Positions 1 through 10,735 of a DNA stretch of 64,000 nucleotides are shown in pieces. The notes under the pieces were generated by a model. The model saw only the letters and a program-made list of their open reading frames with translations, ran no database searches and was not told the DNA's origin. The position numbers and the translations under genes are program-made. The stretch comes from Solen grandis (lineage: Eukaryota > Mollusca > Bivalvia > Adapedonta > Solenidae): positions 19,177,166 through 19,241,165 of the forward strand of contig CM037795.1 of assembly GCA_021229015.1 (NCBI GenBank), read 5' to 3'. The stretch's first letter is position 1. Each line of letters starts with the position of its first letter.

Positions 1-540
1 GGTACGATCTCATTACCAGTGTACGTGGCGGTAAGCCTTCACAAGGGGTACGATCTCATTACCAGAGTACGTGGCGGTAAGCCTTCACAAGGGGTACGAT
101 CTCATTACCAGAGTACGTGGCGGTAAGCCTTCACAAGGGGTACGATCTCATTACCGAGTACGTGGCGGTAAGCCTTCACAAGGGGTACGATCTCATTACC
201 AGTGTACGTGGCGGTAAGCCTTCACAAGGGGTACGATCTCATTACCAGTGTACGTGGCGGTAAGCCTTCACAAGGGGTACGATCTCATTACCAGTGTACG
301 TGGCGGTAAGCCTTCACAAGGGGTACGATCTCATTACCAGTGTACGTGGCGGTAAGCCTTCACAAGGGGTACGATCTCATTACCAGTGTACGTGGCGGTA
401 AGCCTTCACAAGGGGTACGATCTCATTACCAGAGTACGTGGCGGTAAGCCTTCACAAGGGGTACGATCTCATTACCAGAGTACGTGGCGGTAAGCCTTCA
501 CAAGGGGTACGATCTCATTACCAGAGTACGTGGCGGTAAT
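1..540. repeat. 46-bp satellite array (left edge of window)
   Basis: About 11.7 head-to-tail copies of a 46-bp unit beginning GGTACGATCTCATTACC and ending CTTCACAAGG. Copies are nearly identical; variation is mainly AGTGTACG versus AGAGTACG plus one 2-bp deletion near 153. The array is cut by the window start, so its full length is unknown. It ends abruptly at 540 in unique sequence. The unit length is not a multiple of three and no coding capacity is indicated. Confidence 0.97.
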
Positions 541-685
541 TATTGCGACTCAGCATCTTTATAGTCAGTTTTAATCCTCTACAAGAAAGAGCACGTTGTA
601 ATATTGAGAAGTCAGAATCATCTTCCTTTTTTCCCTCTCTTCGATTTTTTTCTACATAACTGTCCTCGCATAATGTCGTCTCTCC

Positions 686-726
<41 letters not shown>

Positions 727-1650
727 TCACATATACACAGAAGTGTACTCATATAAAATAGTAATGCACACAGATGAGTGTACTGTACTTATATTAGACT
801 CTCTCTCGACACAAATTCATTGTCATGTAATTCAGTGTACTCATTTATTTCAATAATATAAGTTTTCTTCTCTTTATCTCTCTCTCTCTCTCTCCTCTCT
901 CTCTAACACACACACAGTCACACGCATGGATTCATTGTCATATAAACAAATCACGGTACTCATATAATTTCGTAGTGCACACACGACTAATTGTGTCTAT
1001 TTGCTTTAAATATATGTCCAAGCGTACCTTTCAAAAACTCAAAGTCACCAATGATGTTTTCCGTACACGTTAAGACATTTCTTCGTATGATGACCATTTC
1101 ATCTTGTATTGAACTTGATTATATTTATAATAAGAGTGTTATATCGCCTCTAATTGTTTATTCAATAAATCAATACGATGGAAAGTGAGTTGTTCGGTAT
1201 TCCTATTTCATACAGAGACATCCTTTATCTTACTACTTACAGTACATGTATATAGTTTCTTGAGACTTCAGAGGATTATATGCGTCTTCATACAACTGCA
1301 TTGTGTACTGTTTGTACAACTTAACACATCATATAGTGAAGCAATAGACACAATGGATACAGGTGCTGCATTATCGCTGGACAGTATCGAGCATCTCTAT
1401 CTACTTTGTACAAACAATGCAGTATTGTTTTATATATTTTACTTTGAAAAATATTAACAAAGCGGGAAATATTGAAGGACATCGGATGAAATATGTGTAC
1501 TTTAAATCTATTGGTTTGAAATTCAACCGTTACATTTTACTCATTATAAATTATTGCTTAATTATAGTAGAATCAATGTATAAACCATGTTTACTTTTAT
1601 ATGCAATATAATAGAACTAGGAGTAGTGAATTCATAACTAAGTGTTCTTT
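541..1650. other. AT-rich non-coding DNA with CT/CA microsatellites
   Basis: Two compound (CT)n(CA)n tracts lie near 690-726 and 878-918. The short open frames at 991-1611 have no recognisable similarity, hydrophobic low-complexity composition and no convincing splice context. I see no gene here. Confidence 0.7.
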
Positions 1651-1654
1651 ATAA

Positions 1655-1930
1655 ATACTGCCCTGTACTGATTAAATACAACTCTGTACTTATTAAATAC
1701 AACTCTGTACTTTTTAAATAAATCACCAAATTTATTAAATACAGCCTTGTACTGATTAGATATAGCCTTGTACGTATACTAAATAAAACACTAAATTTAT
1801 TAATTACAGCACTATACTGATTAAATATAACCCTGTTCTTATTAAATAAAACACTAAATTTATTAAATACAGCACTATACTGATTAAATATTACCCTGTT
1901 CTTATTAAATAAAACACTAAATTAAATACA
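1655..1930. repeat. Degenerate AT-rich tandem repeat, about 21-bp subunits in a 63-bp higher-order unit
   Basis: Variants of CTGTACTGATTAAATACA recur throughout. The right half resolves into a longer unit of about 63 bp made of three subunits (ACACTAAATTTATTAAATAC, then an AGCACTATACTGATTAAATA-like subunit, then an ACCCTGTTCTTATTAAATAA-like one). Copies become more alike toward the right end, consistent with recent local expansion. Confidence 0.85.
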
Positions 1931-3094
1931 GCATAACAACTGGAGCCGTGAAATAATCAAAGCGCTGAAGGCACAGAGGTTGTGTGTGTCTCAAATAAAA
2001 GAGTGTTTAATGAACTGTAAGTCGATCACCAATAATTAAATTCACTTTGATAAACAAAAGAAATGTGGCATTCTTATTCTCTCAGCGCTATCAGAGCTTT
2101 GATTTGTATTCATGCAGTACCTTATCTACAACAGACTTTATTTATAAATTGAAGTAATTATGTAAATTTTCTGCACAGGTCCGAGGCTCCGAACTCATTT
2201 CGGATACTAGATATACAGGTTTCGGTCATTTTTTAATGTAAGAAATAACCCTTGGAGATATCTGAGGTGGATAGATTTGTGTGTTTATTAGTATGTTACA
2301 ATGATTTGTTTTGGATTTCACATGGGTTATTGTAACAGCCTTAAATGACCGAACGCTGCACATTTACTATCAAATTTATTTGCGAGCCACCTTTGCATCG
2401 AAACAAACTATATTCGTGTGCTTGGTAAAGTGATCACGTGATAAAAACAGTTACATCATTCGATTGCAGTTACAACAGCATAGAAAAATAAGTCCTATAA
2501 TGTTTTCATGTCACAGGCGATTTTTGTAGCCTGTAAGTATTTTTTTTTTTGGACACAGCATTAATTTTTCAGCATTTTTGCTTAATTCTAGTATACTTAT
2601 GTTGTAGATATATATACAATTGTTCGATCATATTTACACTATTGAGAGGTTACGTGTATTCGGTTTTAAATCTAGGGGAACCTGGGTTGAAAACATACGT
2701 ACAACTACGTGACGTGACGTCACATACAACTAAAAACCGTCCTTGACACACTGGCCTGGAGAAGGTCAATTGTAGCTATTCAATTGACAAGAGACAAGAT
2801 TAATGATTAATATAAGGAGAGTTGGCGGCCAGCATTATAGTCATGTCCCAAACTAAGAGCATACAAATTATGTAAACAAGATTTTAATGTTGAGGAATAT
2901 GTCCTCTTAAACTTGTCTTAAAACGAGCGCTCGACCTTTGCTCAACTTCGTGGCGGTATTCTGCCTTTAACGTATTGAAACCGGTATGTACGTAAATGGA
3001 CTATTGCAAAATTGATTGTGCACGCAATGTAATAGTAATGACATTGAAACTGAAACACATTTTTATTTTATGGCACATATTTAATGACCTACGA
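1931..3094. other. Non-coding interval, nothing recognised
   Basis: AT-rich sequence without splice-bounded open frames. An imperfect inverted pair (ATAATCAAAGCGCTGA near 1965 and TCAGCGCTATCAGAGCTTTG near 2084) resembles the ends of other interspersed copies at 31.76 and 35.85 kb and may be an eroded repeat. A TGACGTCA site lies near 2713 without further promoter context. Confidence 0.5.
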
Positions 3095-3095
3095 G

Positions 3096-3195
3096 TATCT
3101 GCTGATCTGAAGGTTATGGGTTCAAACCCCGTTGGAGGCGATGTATTTTTTAACCATGACTTTCCAGGACGCAAAGTACTGGTCCAATTAGGAAC
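3096..3195 (+). mobile_element. tRNA-derived SINE fragment (family C)
   Basis: A tRNA-like B box (GGGTTCAAACCCCGTTGG) follows CTGCTGATCTGAAGGTTAT. The 3' body GGACGCAAAGTACTGGTCCA also occurs in the reverse-strand element at 7890-8015 (as GGCGCAAAGTACTGGTCCA), so both belong to one family. The A-box half is degraded. Confidence 0.7.
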
Positions 3196-3214
3196 CATCG
3201 AGAAGGATTAGTGT

Positions 3215-3345
3215 AACCAGGTGAGAACAATGTGAAACCAGACCGGGGCTCGAACCCGGGACCCCTCGCTTACAGGGCGAGTGCTCTACCAAGGGAGCTA
3301 CCGGACTGCTTACACAAATCTCTCACCGATATGAGTTACTTATAG
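3215..3345 (-). mobile_element. tRNA-Thr-like SINE head or tRNA pseudogene, copy 1
   Basis: Read on the minus strand, a cloverleaf can be drawn: A box TAGCTCCCTTGGTAGAGC, anticodon stem CTCGC/GCGAG, loop CCTGTAA, T arm CCGGG-TTCGAGC-CCCGG. The anticodon would be TGT (Thr), but position 33 is C instead of the invariant U, and the acceptor stem has at least one mismatch plus several G-U pairs. A second relaxed copy with the same flanks (TAACCAGGTGA) follows within 130 bp, which favours a SINE over a working tRNA gene. Confidence 0.7.
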
Positions 3346-3469
3346 GCCGGCCAATTTGGAATTCGTCCCCAAACTTAAAATACAGAGAACAAATTGCTAT
3401 GTTCCCGACGAACGCAAAGGCAGTATATACTGGAAAATTATACTGAAGCGGTCCAATATTGGGCGCCAA

Positions 3470-3602
3470 ATATAACCAGGTGAAAAAAATGATGCCAGAC
3501 CGGGGCTCGAACCCGTGACCCTAGTTTACAGGGCGAGTGCTGTGCCGACTGAGCTACCGGACCGCTTACACAAATCACTGATAAAGGTTACTTATAGCCC
3601 GT
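3470..3602 (-). mobile_element. tRNA-Thr-like SINE head, copy 2
   Basis: A close relative of the preceding element in the same orientation, sharing B box CGGGTTCGAGCCCCGGTCTGG in part, the anticodon region CCCTGTAA and the flank ATAACCAGGTGA. The anticodon stem no longer pairs fully (CTCGC against ACTAG), so it is not a functional tRNA. Confidence 0.7.
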
Positions 3603-3701
3603 TACATTAGCATAAGTTGTAAGAACTCGTTTCAACGTAAAATATATAATTTAAGCCAACTAAATCTGCGCCGAGCTAGAACAAGATACAGGAACACTTA
3701 C

Positions 3702-3789
3702 CCATTTCCTTAAGAGCTTCATCAAAGTTGTCCGACCTATCCAGGGTCCACGAGCCACATAACTGCTCTTTAACTTCCTCTAAAGCCAT
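3702..3789 (-). CDS. Fatty-acid-binding protein (FABP/lipocalin superfamily), first coding exon
   Basis: On the minus strand an ATG at 3789-3787 opens 29 codons beginning MALEEVKEQLCGSWTLDRSD and continuing NFDEALKEM, then one base of the next codon before a consensus donor (G|gtaagtg). This is the classic N-terminus of intracellular FABPs (G-x-W-x-L-x-x-S/D-x-N-F-D-x-x-L/M-K-x-x-G), and the intron falls after the Gly codon's first base, as in FABP exon 1. The product would be a cytosolic carrier for fatty acids or retinoids. The other three exons usually found in the family are not visible at lower coordinates here and probably lie beyond the window. A second such exon is at 14031-14130. The call is sure for family, unsure for which paralogue. 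Confidence 0.85.
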
Positions 3790-3830
3790 CTTAACATATA
3801 AATTTTAGCACTATATGAAATTGGTCCCAC

Positions 3831-3838
3831 TTATATAA
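3831..3838 (-). promoter_or_regulatory. TATA box of the FABP exon at 3.7 kb
   Basis: The minus strand reads TTATATAAG about 45-50 bases upstream of the ATG. This would place transcription start roughly 15-25 bases before the start codon, a short 5' UTR. Position and sequence fit a TATA-dependent promoter; no TSS data are available. Confidence 0.5.
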
Positions 3839-3845
3839 ATATACA

Positions 3846-4714
3846 GTAAAATTTAAGTGGATTGTGAAACAGGTGAGTTTTAGCACTCACTGGTTCTGCC
3901 TTGTCAGCTATTCGGTCCAAGGTTAGGCTAAACAGTTAAGTTTAATTCCGAATAAAAATCAGTCTTTGACAATGACGTCTTTTATCACTAACACGGTGTA
4001 GTCTTCGTCTTTTAGCACTAAGTCCTACAGGCTGCCAGCTATCAATACTAAAAAGGATTCAAAGTCGGATTTTACCATCAACCAGATTTTGGCATGGTTG
4101 AGGTGTTTCGAATCCAATTATTATTATTTTTTAGTCCTTTTTTTAATTTTAAATTTAAAAAAAACCAGCGTTAGTATTTAACTAAAGTATTACCTCCTAA
4201 GCACTAGTGGTGTCTGTTTCTTTCGTACAAAGCTGGGCTATGAATATTATATATCAAAATTTGAGCCTGACAGTATTAAATGAAATATATGCAAATCAAA
4301 ACATATGTTAACTATCAATCTCAATGTCGTCAGAAAACTCAAAAGTCCACTATAACGGAAATAATGCAAGCAAGTGTTTAATCCAAGACGTAACGGGCAC
4401 CACGACCACGAACAATATGAAAACTCAATATAAGACCTGGCACACGCCCCCACTATCTGTAACACTCTTCCTGGAGTGGGAATCTGTTAAGCGAACTGGA
4501 GAACGACTGTTTCATTCTAGAGAAATCGAAGCCTTTATATCGGCAGAATGTTCAGTATCCCGTTAAATCAATGTGGTGCGTTTCACGATTTTTTTTGGAC
4601 CATAGTACGAATATTATCCTGATTAGCAAACTGTTATGTACAGGTTGTAGAAATATTCTAGACTTAACGTGAGGTTGCAATTCTCATAATGTATTACGAC
4701 CAATCCTGGGTTAA
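3846..4714. other. Non-coding interval upstream of the first FABP exon
   Basis: AT-rich sequence. The open frame at 4324-4566 (80 codons, plus) lacks a recognisable domain and shows no promoter or splice context, so I do not call it a gene. Upstream regulatory elements of the FABP exon may lie here, but none stands out. Confidence 0.5.
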
Positions 4715-4928
4715 TGGGCACGCCGTGATCCAGTGGTAACGTACCCGACTGCTGATCCGAAGGTTTTGGGTTCGATCCGATGTAAGGATAATGAGATTTG
4801 GTGTGGTATCATGTCATTTGTCTACGACGTGATACTGCAGTGTGATATTGCTATATATGCTCAAGCAGAAATAGTCTCCAAATGACTTAAATATTGTCGG
4901 CGGGACTTTAAACCCAACAAACAAACAC
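4715..4928 (+). mobile_element. tRNA-derived SINE, family B, near full length
   Basis: The head GTGATCCAGTGGTAACG...CTGATCCGAAGG...GGGTTCGATCCGATG has recognisable A and B boxes. The body GATTTGGTGTGGTATCATG...GTGATACTGCAGTGTG and the tail CTCCAAATGACTTAAATATTGTCGGCGGGACTTTAAACCCAACAAACAAACA follow. Other copies or fragments lie at 25.9 kb, 28.1 kb, 20.7 kb (reverse) and, expanded, at 5.6-7.1 kb. The tail core ATGACTGAAATACTGTCG is shared with SINE family A. Confidence 0.85.
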
Positions 4929-5374
4929 ATATGGCTGAGTCATGATCAACATGTATTTCCTAAGGCAAATACCTATACAATGGATTATGTTAAAACATAT
5001 GTTATTTCTCGTACGTTGAAGTTTAAAGTGGTATATATATATATATATAGTAAGAGATACTGTTTGGACTGACAAGTCTTAGCTTGTTAAGTCCTTCCAA
5101 ATTAAAATTGTTTCACAGAACGTCCATTGAATAAATATATATTTATTGAATCTTGACGAATGAAATGATAGCTAAAGACGTCAAAACGTTCCATGTAGTA
5201 TCGTTAAAGTACTGATGTGAAACGATAGGTCAAAAAAATCTGCCGCAATTTTAAAGCGACCAATGAAATCGCTGTAATGACTTACTATGATAATTTACTA
5301 ACGGCAAAAAATATCCAGGTAGTATCGTCTGAGTACGGAAGCACAGAGGGGACATGGTGATTTTCTTTTTTATT

Positions 5375-5609
5375 ATCTCGTGGCCACGATATAAAACTAA
5401 GAAAAATAAAATCTCGCTAATTCGTGGCCACGAGTTTATAATTAAGAAAAACAAATTGCTAAATTGTGGCCACGAGATATAAGATGAAAAAAAAGACACA
5501 TATCGCTATCTCGTGGCCACGAGTTAACTGACCATTAAGGTCGTTAGAATATCTCGTGGCCACGAGATAACAATATCTGTTTTTTTTTAGTAATTAACTC
5601 GTGGCCAGG
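5375..5609. repeat. Cluster of six CTCGTGGCCACGAG palindromes
   Basis: The palindrome ATCTCGTGGCCACGAGAT or a close derivative occurs at about 5375-5390, 5421-5434, 5464-5477, 5507-5524, 5551-5568 and 5596-5609, spaced roughly 43-46 bp. The intervening DNA is A-rich and partly similar (AAGAAAAA-AAAT). The last palindrome is truncated by the start of the 47-bp minisatellite. No protein is encoded. Confidence 0.9.
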
Positions 5610-7020
5610 ACGGGTAGTTCCAGGACCGGTTGTCCCACTGTCAGGATAATGTGGCTGGGTGTGGTATCAGGACCGGTGGTCCCACTGTCAGGATAATGTG
5701 GCTGGGTGTGGTATCAGGACCGGTTGTCCCACTGTCAGGATAATGTGGCTGGGTGTGGTATCAGGACCGGTTGTTCCACTGTCAGGATAATGTGGCTGGG
5801 TGTGGAATCAGGACCAGTGTTCCACTGTCAGGATAATGTGGCTGGGTGTGGTATCAGGACCTGTTGTTCCACTGTCAGGATAATGTGGCTGGGTGTGGTA
5901 TCAGGACCGGTTGTCCCACTGTCAGGATAATGTGGCTGGGTGTGGTATCAGGACCGGTTGTTCCACTGTCAGGATAATGTGGCTGGGTGTGGTATCAGGA
6001 CCGGTTGTTCCACTGTCAGGATAATGTGGCTGGGTGTGGTATCAGGACCGGTTGTTCCACTGTCAGGATAATGTGGCTGGGTGTGGTATCAGGACCGTTG
6101 TCCACTGTCAGGATAATGTGGCTGGTTGTCCCACTGTCAGGATAATGTGGCTGGGTGTGGTATCAGGACCTGTTGTTCCACTGTCAGGATAATGTGGCTG
6201 GGTGTGGTATCAGGACCGGTTGTCCCACTGTCAGGATAATGTGGCTGGGTGTGGTATCAGGACCTGTTGTTCCACTGTCAGGATAATGTGGCTGGGTGTG
6301 GTATCAGGACCGGTTGTCCCACTGTCAGGATAATGTGGCTGGGTGGGGTATCAGGACCTGTTGTTCCACTGTCAGGATAATGTGGCTGGGTGTGGTATCA
6401 GGACCGGTTGTCCCACTGTCAGGATAATGTGGCTTGGTGTGGTATCAGGACCGGTTGTTCCACTGTCAGGATAATGTGGCTGGGTGTGGTATCAGGACCG
6501 GTTGTCCCACTGTCAGGATAATGTGGCTGGGTGTGGTATCAGGACCTGTTGTTCCAAATGTCAGGATAATGTGGCTGTGGTGTGGTATCAGGACCGGTTG
6601 TCCCATTCTCAGGATAATGTGACTGGGTGTGGTATCAGGACCGGTTGTCCCACTGTCAGGATAATGTGGCTGGGTGTGGTATCAGGACCGGTTGTCCAAA
6701 TGTCAAGATAATTTGGCTGGGTGTGGTATCAAGACCGGTTGTCCCACTGTCAGGATAATGTGGCTGGGTGTGGTATCAGGACCGGTTGTCCAAATGTCAG
6801 GATAATGTGGCTGAATATGGTATGAGGACCGGATGTCCCACTGTCAGGATAATGTGACTGGTTGTGGTATCATGACCGGTTGTCCCACTGTCAGGATAAT
6901 GTGGTTGGGTGTGATATCAGGACCGGTTGTTCCACTGTCAGGATAATGTGGCTGGGTGTGGTATCAGGACCGGTTGTCCCACTGTCAGGATAATGTGACT
7001 GGGTGTGGTATCTTGCCTCT
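5610..7020 (+). repeat. 47-bp minisatellite derived from the interior of SINE family B
   Basis: About 30 copies of a 47-bp unit (TCAGGACCGGTTGTCCCACT, then GTCAGGATAATGTGGCTGGG, then TGTGGTA). The unit matches the internal segment of family B SINEs, for example near 26008-26052 (GGACTGGTTGGCCTAGTGTC, then AAGATAATGTGACTGGGTGT). The array is entered by SINE-like GGGTAGTTCCAGGA and left through SINE tail sequence at 7020-7110. One unit near 6098-6130 carries an internal deletion. Reading frames rotate every unit because 47 is not divisible by three, so the open frames here are artefacts. Confidence 0.95.
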
Positions 7021-7112
7021 TATCTACGGTGTGATATAGCAGTGAATATACATTATATCTGTCTTATGTAGTCTCGAAAATGACTGAAATACTTATAAAC
7101 TTATAAAACAAC
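7021..7112 (+). mobile_element. 3' remainder of the SINE that spawned the minisatellite
   Basis: Directly after the last 47-bp unit the sequence reads CTACGGTGTGATATAGCAGTG, then TAGTCTCGAAAATGACTGAAATACT and an ACAA-rich end. This is the family B order: TCTACGGCGTGATACTGCAG, CATAGTCTCCAAATGACTGAAATACTG, CAACAAACAAACA. It shows that the array sits inside one SINE. Confidence 0.8.
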
Positions 7113-7889
7113 ACAATTATAAGAATGTTAAAGTCATATTGTTGTTGTTATCACTATCATTATTATAATAACATGTCTAATTTTATTATTATTTGGCATG
7201 CATTCATTGTCGACAAAAACGACTTCATGGAGGCCTTAGCACATCTTTGCTAATTACTAAAACCATTGTTTCATACCCTGTTTCTCATTATCTCTACTTT
7301 TCCCTCAAAGGCCAAACAACTTTCTAATGTAAGTGGAGCTTTCCTGTACCTCCTAAAAGCGTCTCAGATTCGTTAACCTTGGATTAGCTGACACCCACGA
7401 GTGCCAATCCAAATGACAAGATCAATCCTAAGTTAGTTACTATCGTCAAAATCCGGAATTGATTTACGGATAAGGCATCTAATTAAAACTCTTGGGATGT
7501 TCGTTATATATTCATCCATGTTCACCGCTGATTTTGCAACCGAGTTAGCTAATACACTGGCGGTAAATCAATGGGACAAAGTGTTTGATCATGATATAGA
7601 AATCATGAAAAAAAAAAGAAAAAAAAAAAAGAGGATTTTGTGCATAGTGCAGCCATCGAGATTTTTTTTTTCAAACCAAAATGTTAGTTAAGTGGAGGAC
7701 TAATTTTAGTTGAATTCGTGACAGCTTTAAGATTGAAAACGGTTCATTTGATAGTCCTCACATGTTCTAGAACATGGACCCACGAATATATGTACCAACA
7801 AAATTGACTCTATTACAGTGTCCACGAAATTTAATGTCAACGAAAATGTCAAATGGGAAACCATGCAGTTCTTACATCTCAAATTAAGT
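7113..7889. other. Non-coding interval, nothing recognised
   Basis: AT-rich DNA with an A-rich run near 7606-7630. The short open frame at 7497-7691 ends in homopolymer-coded Lys residues and has no family signature. Confidence 0.6.
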
Positions 7890-8015
7890 CGTCCCCGCCA
7901 GGTCCTGGGTTGGACCAGTACTTTGCGCCTTAGAAGGTCGCGAAAGAGTCCTATCCCCTATACGGGATTCGAACCCACAACCTTCAGATTTGCAGTATTT
8001 TTCGCTACCATTAGA
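7890..8015 (-). mobile_element. tRNA-derived SINE, family C, reverse orientation
   Basis: The minus strand shows TAGTCTAATGGTAGCGAAA (A-box side), CTGAAGGTTGTGGGTTCGAA (B-box side), then the body CCTTCTAAGGCGCAAAGTAC and TGGTCCAACCCAGGACCTGG. It matches the fragment at 3096-3195. A further scrap of the body (GGTTGGACCAGTACT) lies near 11113. Confidence 0.75.
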
Positions 8016-8394
8016 CTACTCTCATAAGATAAGAACATCGGAAGGGGGAGGGGATGGAGTCTGGACTCTGATTTGTAGAACCTACTTGGATTAATGTCTC
8101 ACCACTCGTCTCATCACTTGATAGAGTACATGGGATGTGACTAATACTAGTATTGAAGGCAATATAATCCAGGACACGTGTGTAATGCTAAAAGGCTGAT
8201 CTAGATGTCTGATTTAACAAACTAATATAGCAAGAGCATCTACATGCACCGTATTTTATTGAGAAATAACGGTGCGTACTAATAAAATAGGTTGGAGTGT
8301 AGTCAAGGTAAGGCTATACACGAAGAAGAAGAGAAGAAAGAACAATGAAATACTTAACATTAGTAATACATTGTAACAAATAAGGACTGGACAC

Positions 8395-8475
8395 AACTGA
8401 TCTCTGTGGCCAAGTTCTTAGAAAGTCTATCCCATAGCCGGAAGGTCTTGGGTTCGAATCCCGGTCACGACATAT
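8395..8475 (+). mobile_element. tRNA-like element (SINE head)
   Basis: CTGTGGCCAAGTTCTTAGAA resembles an A box, and GGTCTTGGGTTCGAATCCCG is a good B box, 40-50 bp apart. The predicted anticodon arm does not form a clean stem, so a tRNA gene is unlikely. Confidence 0.55.
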
Positions 8476-9040
8476 AAGAGTCCCCTCTCTCCTTCTGGTA
8501 AGCATAAAAGACTATAGTTCCATGATAGTTTCTATTTCTGCCTATTTTGAGAATTTTTTTTGGAATTTTTCAAAGGCAGAAAAAGCAACTTAATATGTGT
8601 AAGGTATTGTTAATCGATGATTATTTTCTTTCTTAAACGCATTTAAATAACAAAACTGACATAACTAAAACATAACTGTTAACAAGAGCGTTGGTTTTCG
8701 CAAAATACGCCCGTTCTGATTTTTTGTCAGTCCAAGGGCCATAACTCTGGAGTGTTTGGGGCATTCTGGTTGGTTATCAAATTTAGTCGGGATATTGTAT
8801 CAACACCAACTGTGACAAGGTTTCATGTTTGCCAATGTAAGAATGTGGTGAGTGTTGTTGTTGTTTCATAAATTCAAGGGCCGTAACTCTGAATTGTCTA
8901 GGACAATATTGTGCCCATGCACATTGAGACCAAGATCAATTCACGTTTGTTTGAGTAAGAGAGCGGACTACTTCAGTGGACACCGTCCACCGCAGGTAAA
9001 TCCATAACAAGTCGCATCACTCGATAGGTGCATAAAAACA
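8476..9040. other. Non-coding interval, nothing recognised
   Basis: AT-rich; contains phrases such as GGGCCATAACTCTG and AGGGCCGTAACTCTGAA, typical of interspersed repeat debris. A (CT)n microsatellite lies at about 9043-9071, immediately before the next SINE. Confidence 0.5.
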
Positions 9041-9041
9041 A

Positions 9042-9075
<34 letters not shown>

Positions 9076-9077
9076 TT

Positions 9078-9334
9078 GGGGGCCTCCATGGCCGAGAGGG
9101 TTAAGTCGCTGACTTTAACACTCACTCAGACCCTCCCTACATGGGTTCGAATCCCGACAGGGTCATTCGGATTTTCATGTGAGGAAGCCTTCCAGCTGGC
9201 TTGCGGTAGGTCGGTGGTTCTACCCGAATGCCTCCGTGCATTCGGGGTCTTCCTCCACCTGTAATGAGCTGGACGTCGCTATATGGCTGAAATACTGTCG
9301 AAGCGACGGTAAACTCAAATAGTCAAGTCAAGTC
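9078..9334 (+). mobile_element. tRNA-derived SINE, family A, full length
   Basis: The head GGCCTCCATGGCCGAGAGGG, TTAAGTCGCTGACTTTAACA, TGGGTTCGAATCCCGACAGG looks like a Leu/Ser-class tRNA with a long variable arm (A and B boxes clear). The body GTGAGGAAGCCTTCCAGCTG, GCTTGCGGTAGGTCGGTGGT and the tail TGGACGTCGCTATATGGCTG, AAATACTGTCGAAGCGACGG, TAAACTCAAATAGTCAAGTC follow. Other copies: 23791-23990, 43233-43415 (reverse), 53217-53468, 57036-57271, and an old one at 29731-29851. Confidence 0.92.
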
Positions 9335-9339
9335 TCTCC

Positions 9340-10730
9340 GAGTTAACTGTTAAAACGCAGCATAGTATAACCGATCGTATGAGCATGAATATCGGATAGC
9401 CCTCTAGCGGGCAAGCTATACGTGCACCTGTCTGTTCGTACCATCGTTATACAACAGATGCATATGCTGTTATGACGAGCTCCAGCTTAGGCAAGTGACA
9501 TTTTTTATATATCTTACATTAAGAAAATGCACCATAATCTTCTGTGTATGAATTTTATCATTTTATTATAGAAGTTGTCACAGCCAAACTCTGCAACGAT
9601 GGGTAAGCGGGAAAAAATATAAATGAAAATACTATGAATGAAATTTTGTGTAAGCCAGTTGAGCGCTATACATGAAATGCAGCAATTCACATACCTCTGA
9701 CATTAAAAATCCTGTCCTTAATTAATCTAATTGGTATTTCAAAGAATAAAGTTCGGCCTTAACAGTAAAATATGATGCATCAAATATAAGATCAATCTGA
9801 TGTGGAAAATCAATAAAACGTTTCCAAATCAAGCTTTTTCCTTTCCTGTTTCAGGTTATGCTTAACGCAACATTAGGACTCTCAAACCTTTAAGTTTTAC
9901 TAGGAAACACAATTAAGTAACTACATCAGAGAATCGTTTAATTACATTTCATCGTCATTAAATGAAAACATTTCAGTTAAATACCTGTCGGGAGAAATAT
10001 TCGTATGGAACACCTTGAGTATTTTAGCTTACCCTGCTTGAAGACAGATAAAACTATAATACTAGTAAATAAGAAACATTATGAGCTACCCGCCATATTC
10101 TATTTTATAGCCCAATCAATATATGTAATCATAAAGTGAGGATTTAGTTTGTAACACGCTTATTAACTACCAGCATATAAAATGTGGAGTGTACTTTGGA
10201 TGGTTACATCGAGCCCTTGAAGCCCAGTTAATACCGGTACAGTTCTTTCTTTTTATCGCTCATATTACACACTGTGTAAAGGCAGCTTTGAAACGGTTTT
10301 GTAGCTAATTGCTTACAAAATGTCTGATTAATGGATTGGGGCATGCCTGAACAAAATCAAAGCCCTGAGAGAACTGGAGGAATTGTGGTTATGGGGACGT
10401 TCGTTTGTTTGATGTAGATTGTCAAGATCAAAGACCAACCTCGACGTAAAATAATTATATTTTTAATAATGGCCTTTATTTTAGTTGTGAGAACTTGTTG
10501 TCAGACTCTTTTCTCATTTGTATATTTGCAGTGCATTTAAATTGTTTTGTTTAGTTTGTAAATATTTAAACTAAACATAAATTGTAGAATTATGCCCTAC
10601 CTTATTCAAGAATTATGTACATATGCATTACTTAAATGTTCAGTATTATTAACGGAATTGACTGATTCCAATTCCAAACAACCTACTTACTGCCAGGTAA
10701 TGGATCTTCTTGTCCTATAAATAGTCCTTT
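9340..10730. other. Non-coding interval, nothing recognised
   Basis: AT-rich DNA without splice-bounded reading frames on either strand that I could match to a family. FABP exons 2-4 for the exon at 14.1 kb were looked for on the minus strand here and not found. Confidence 0.5.
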
Positions 10731-10735
10731 TAATG

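Noticed and set aside
1..540. CRISPR-like array
   Set aside because: Units are contiguous without unique spacers, in a eukaryotic genome; it is a satellite.
3232..3306. Functional tRNA-Thr(TGT) gene on the minus strand
   Set aside because: Position 33 is C, the acceptor stem is imperfect, and a second similar copy with shared flanks lies nearby, so a SINE head or pseudogene is more likely.
5706..6711. Open frames of 62-75 codons across 5.7-6.7 kb with repeated WYQDRLSHCQDNVAG-like peptides
   Set aside because: They are produced by the 47-bp minisatellite. The unit is not a multiple of three, so each frame is soon broken; no start, splice or composition evidence supports a protein.
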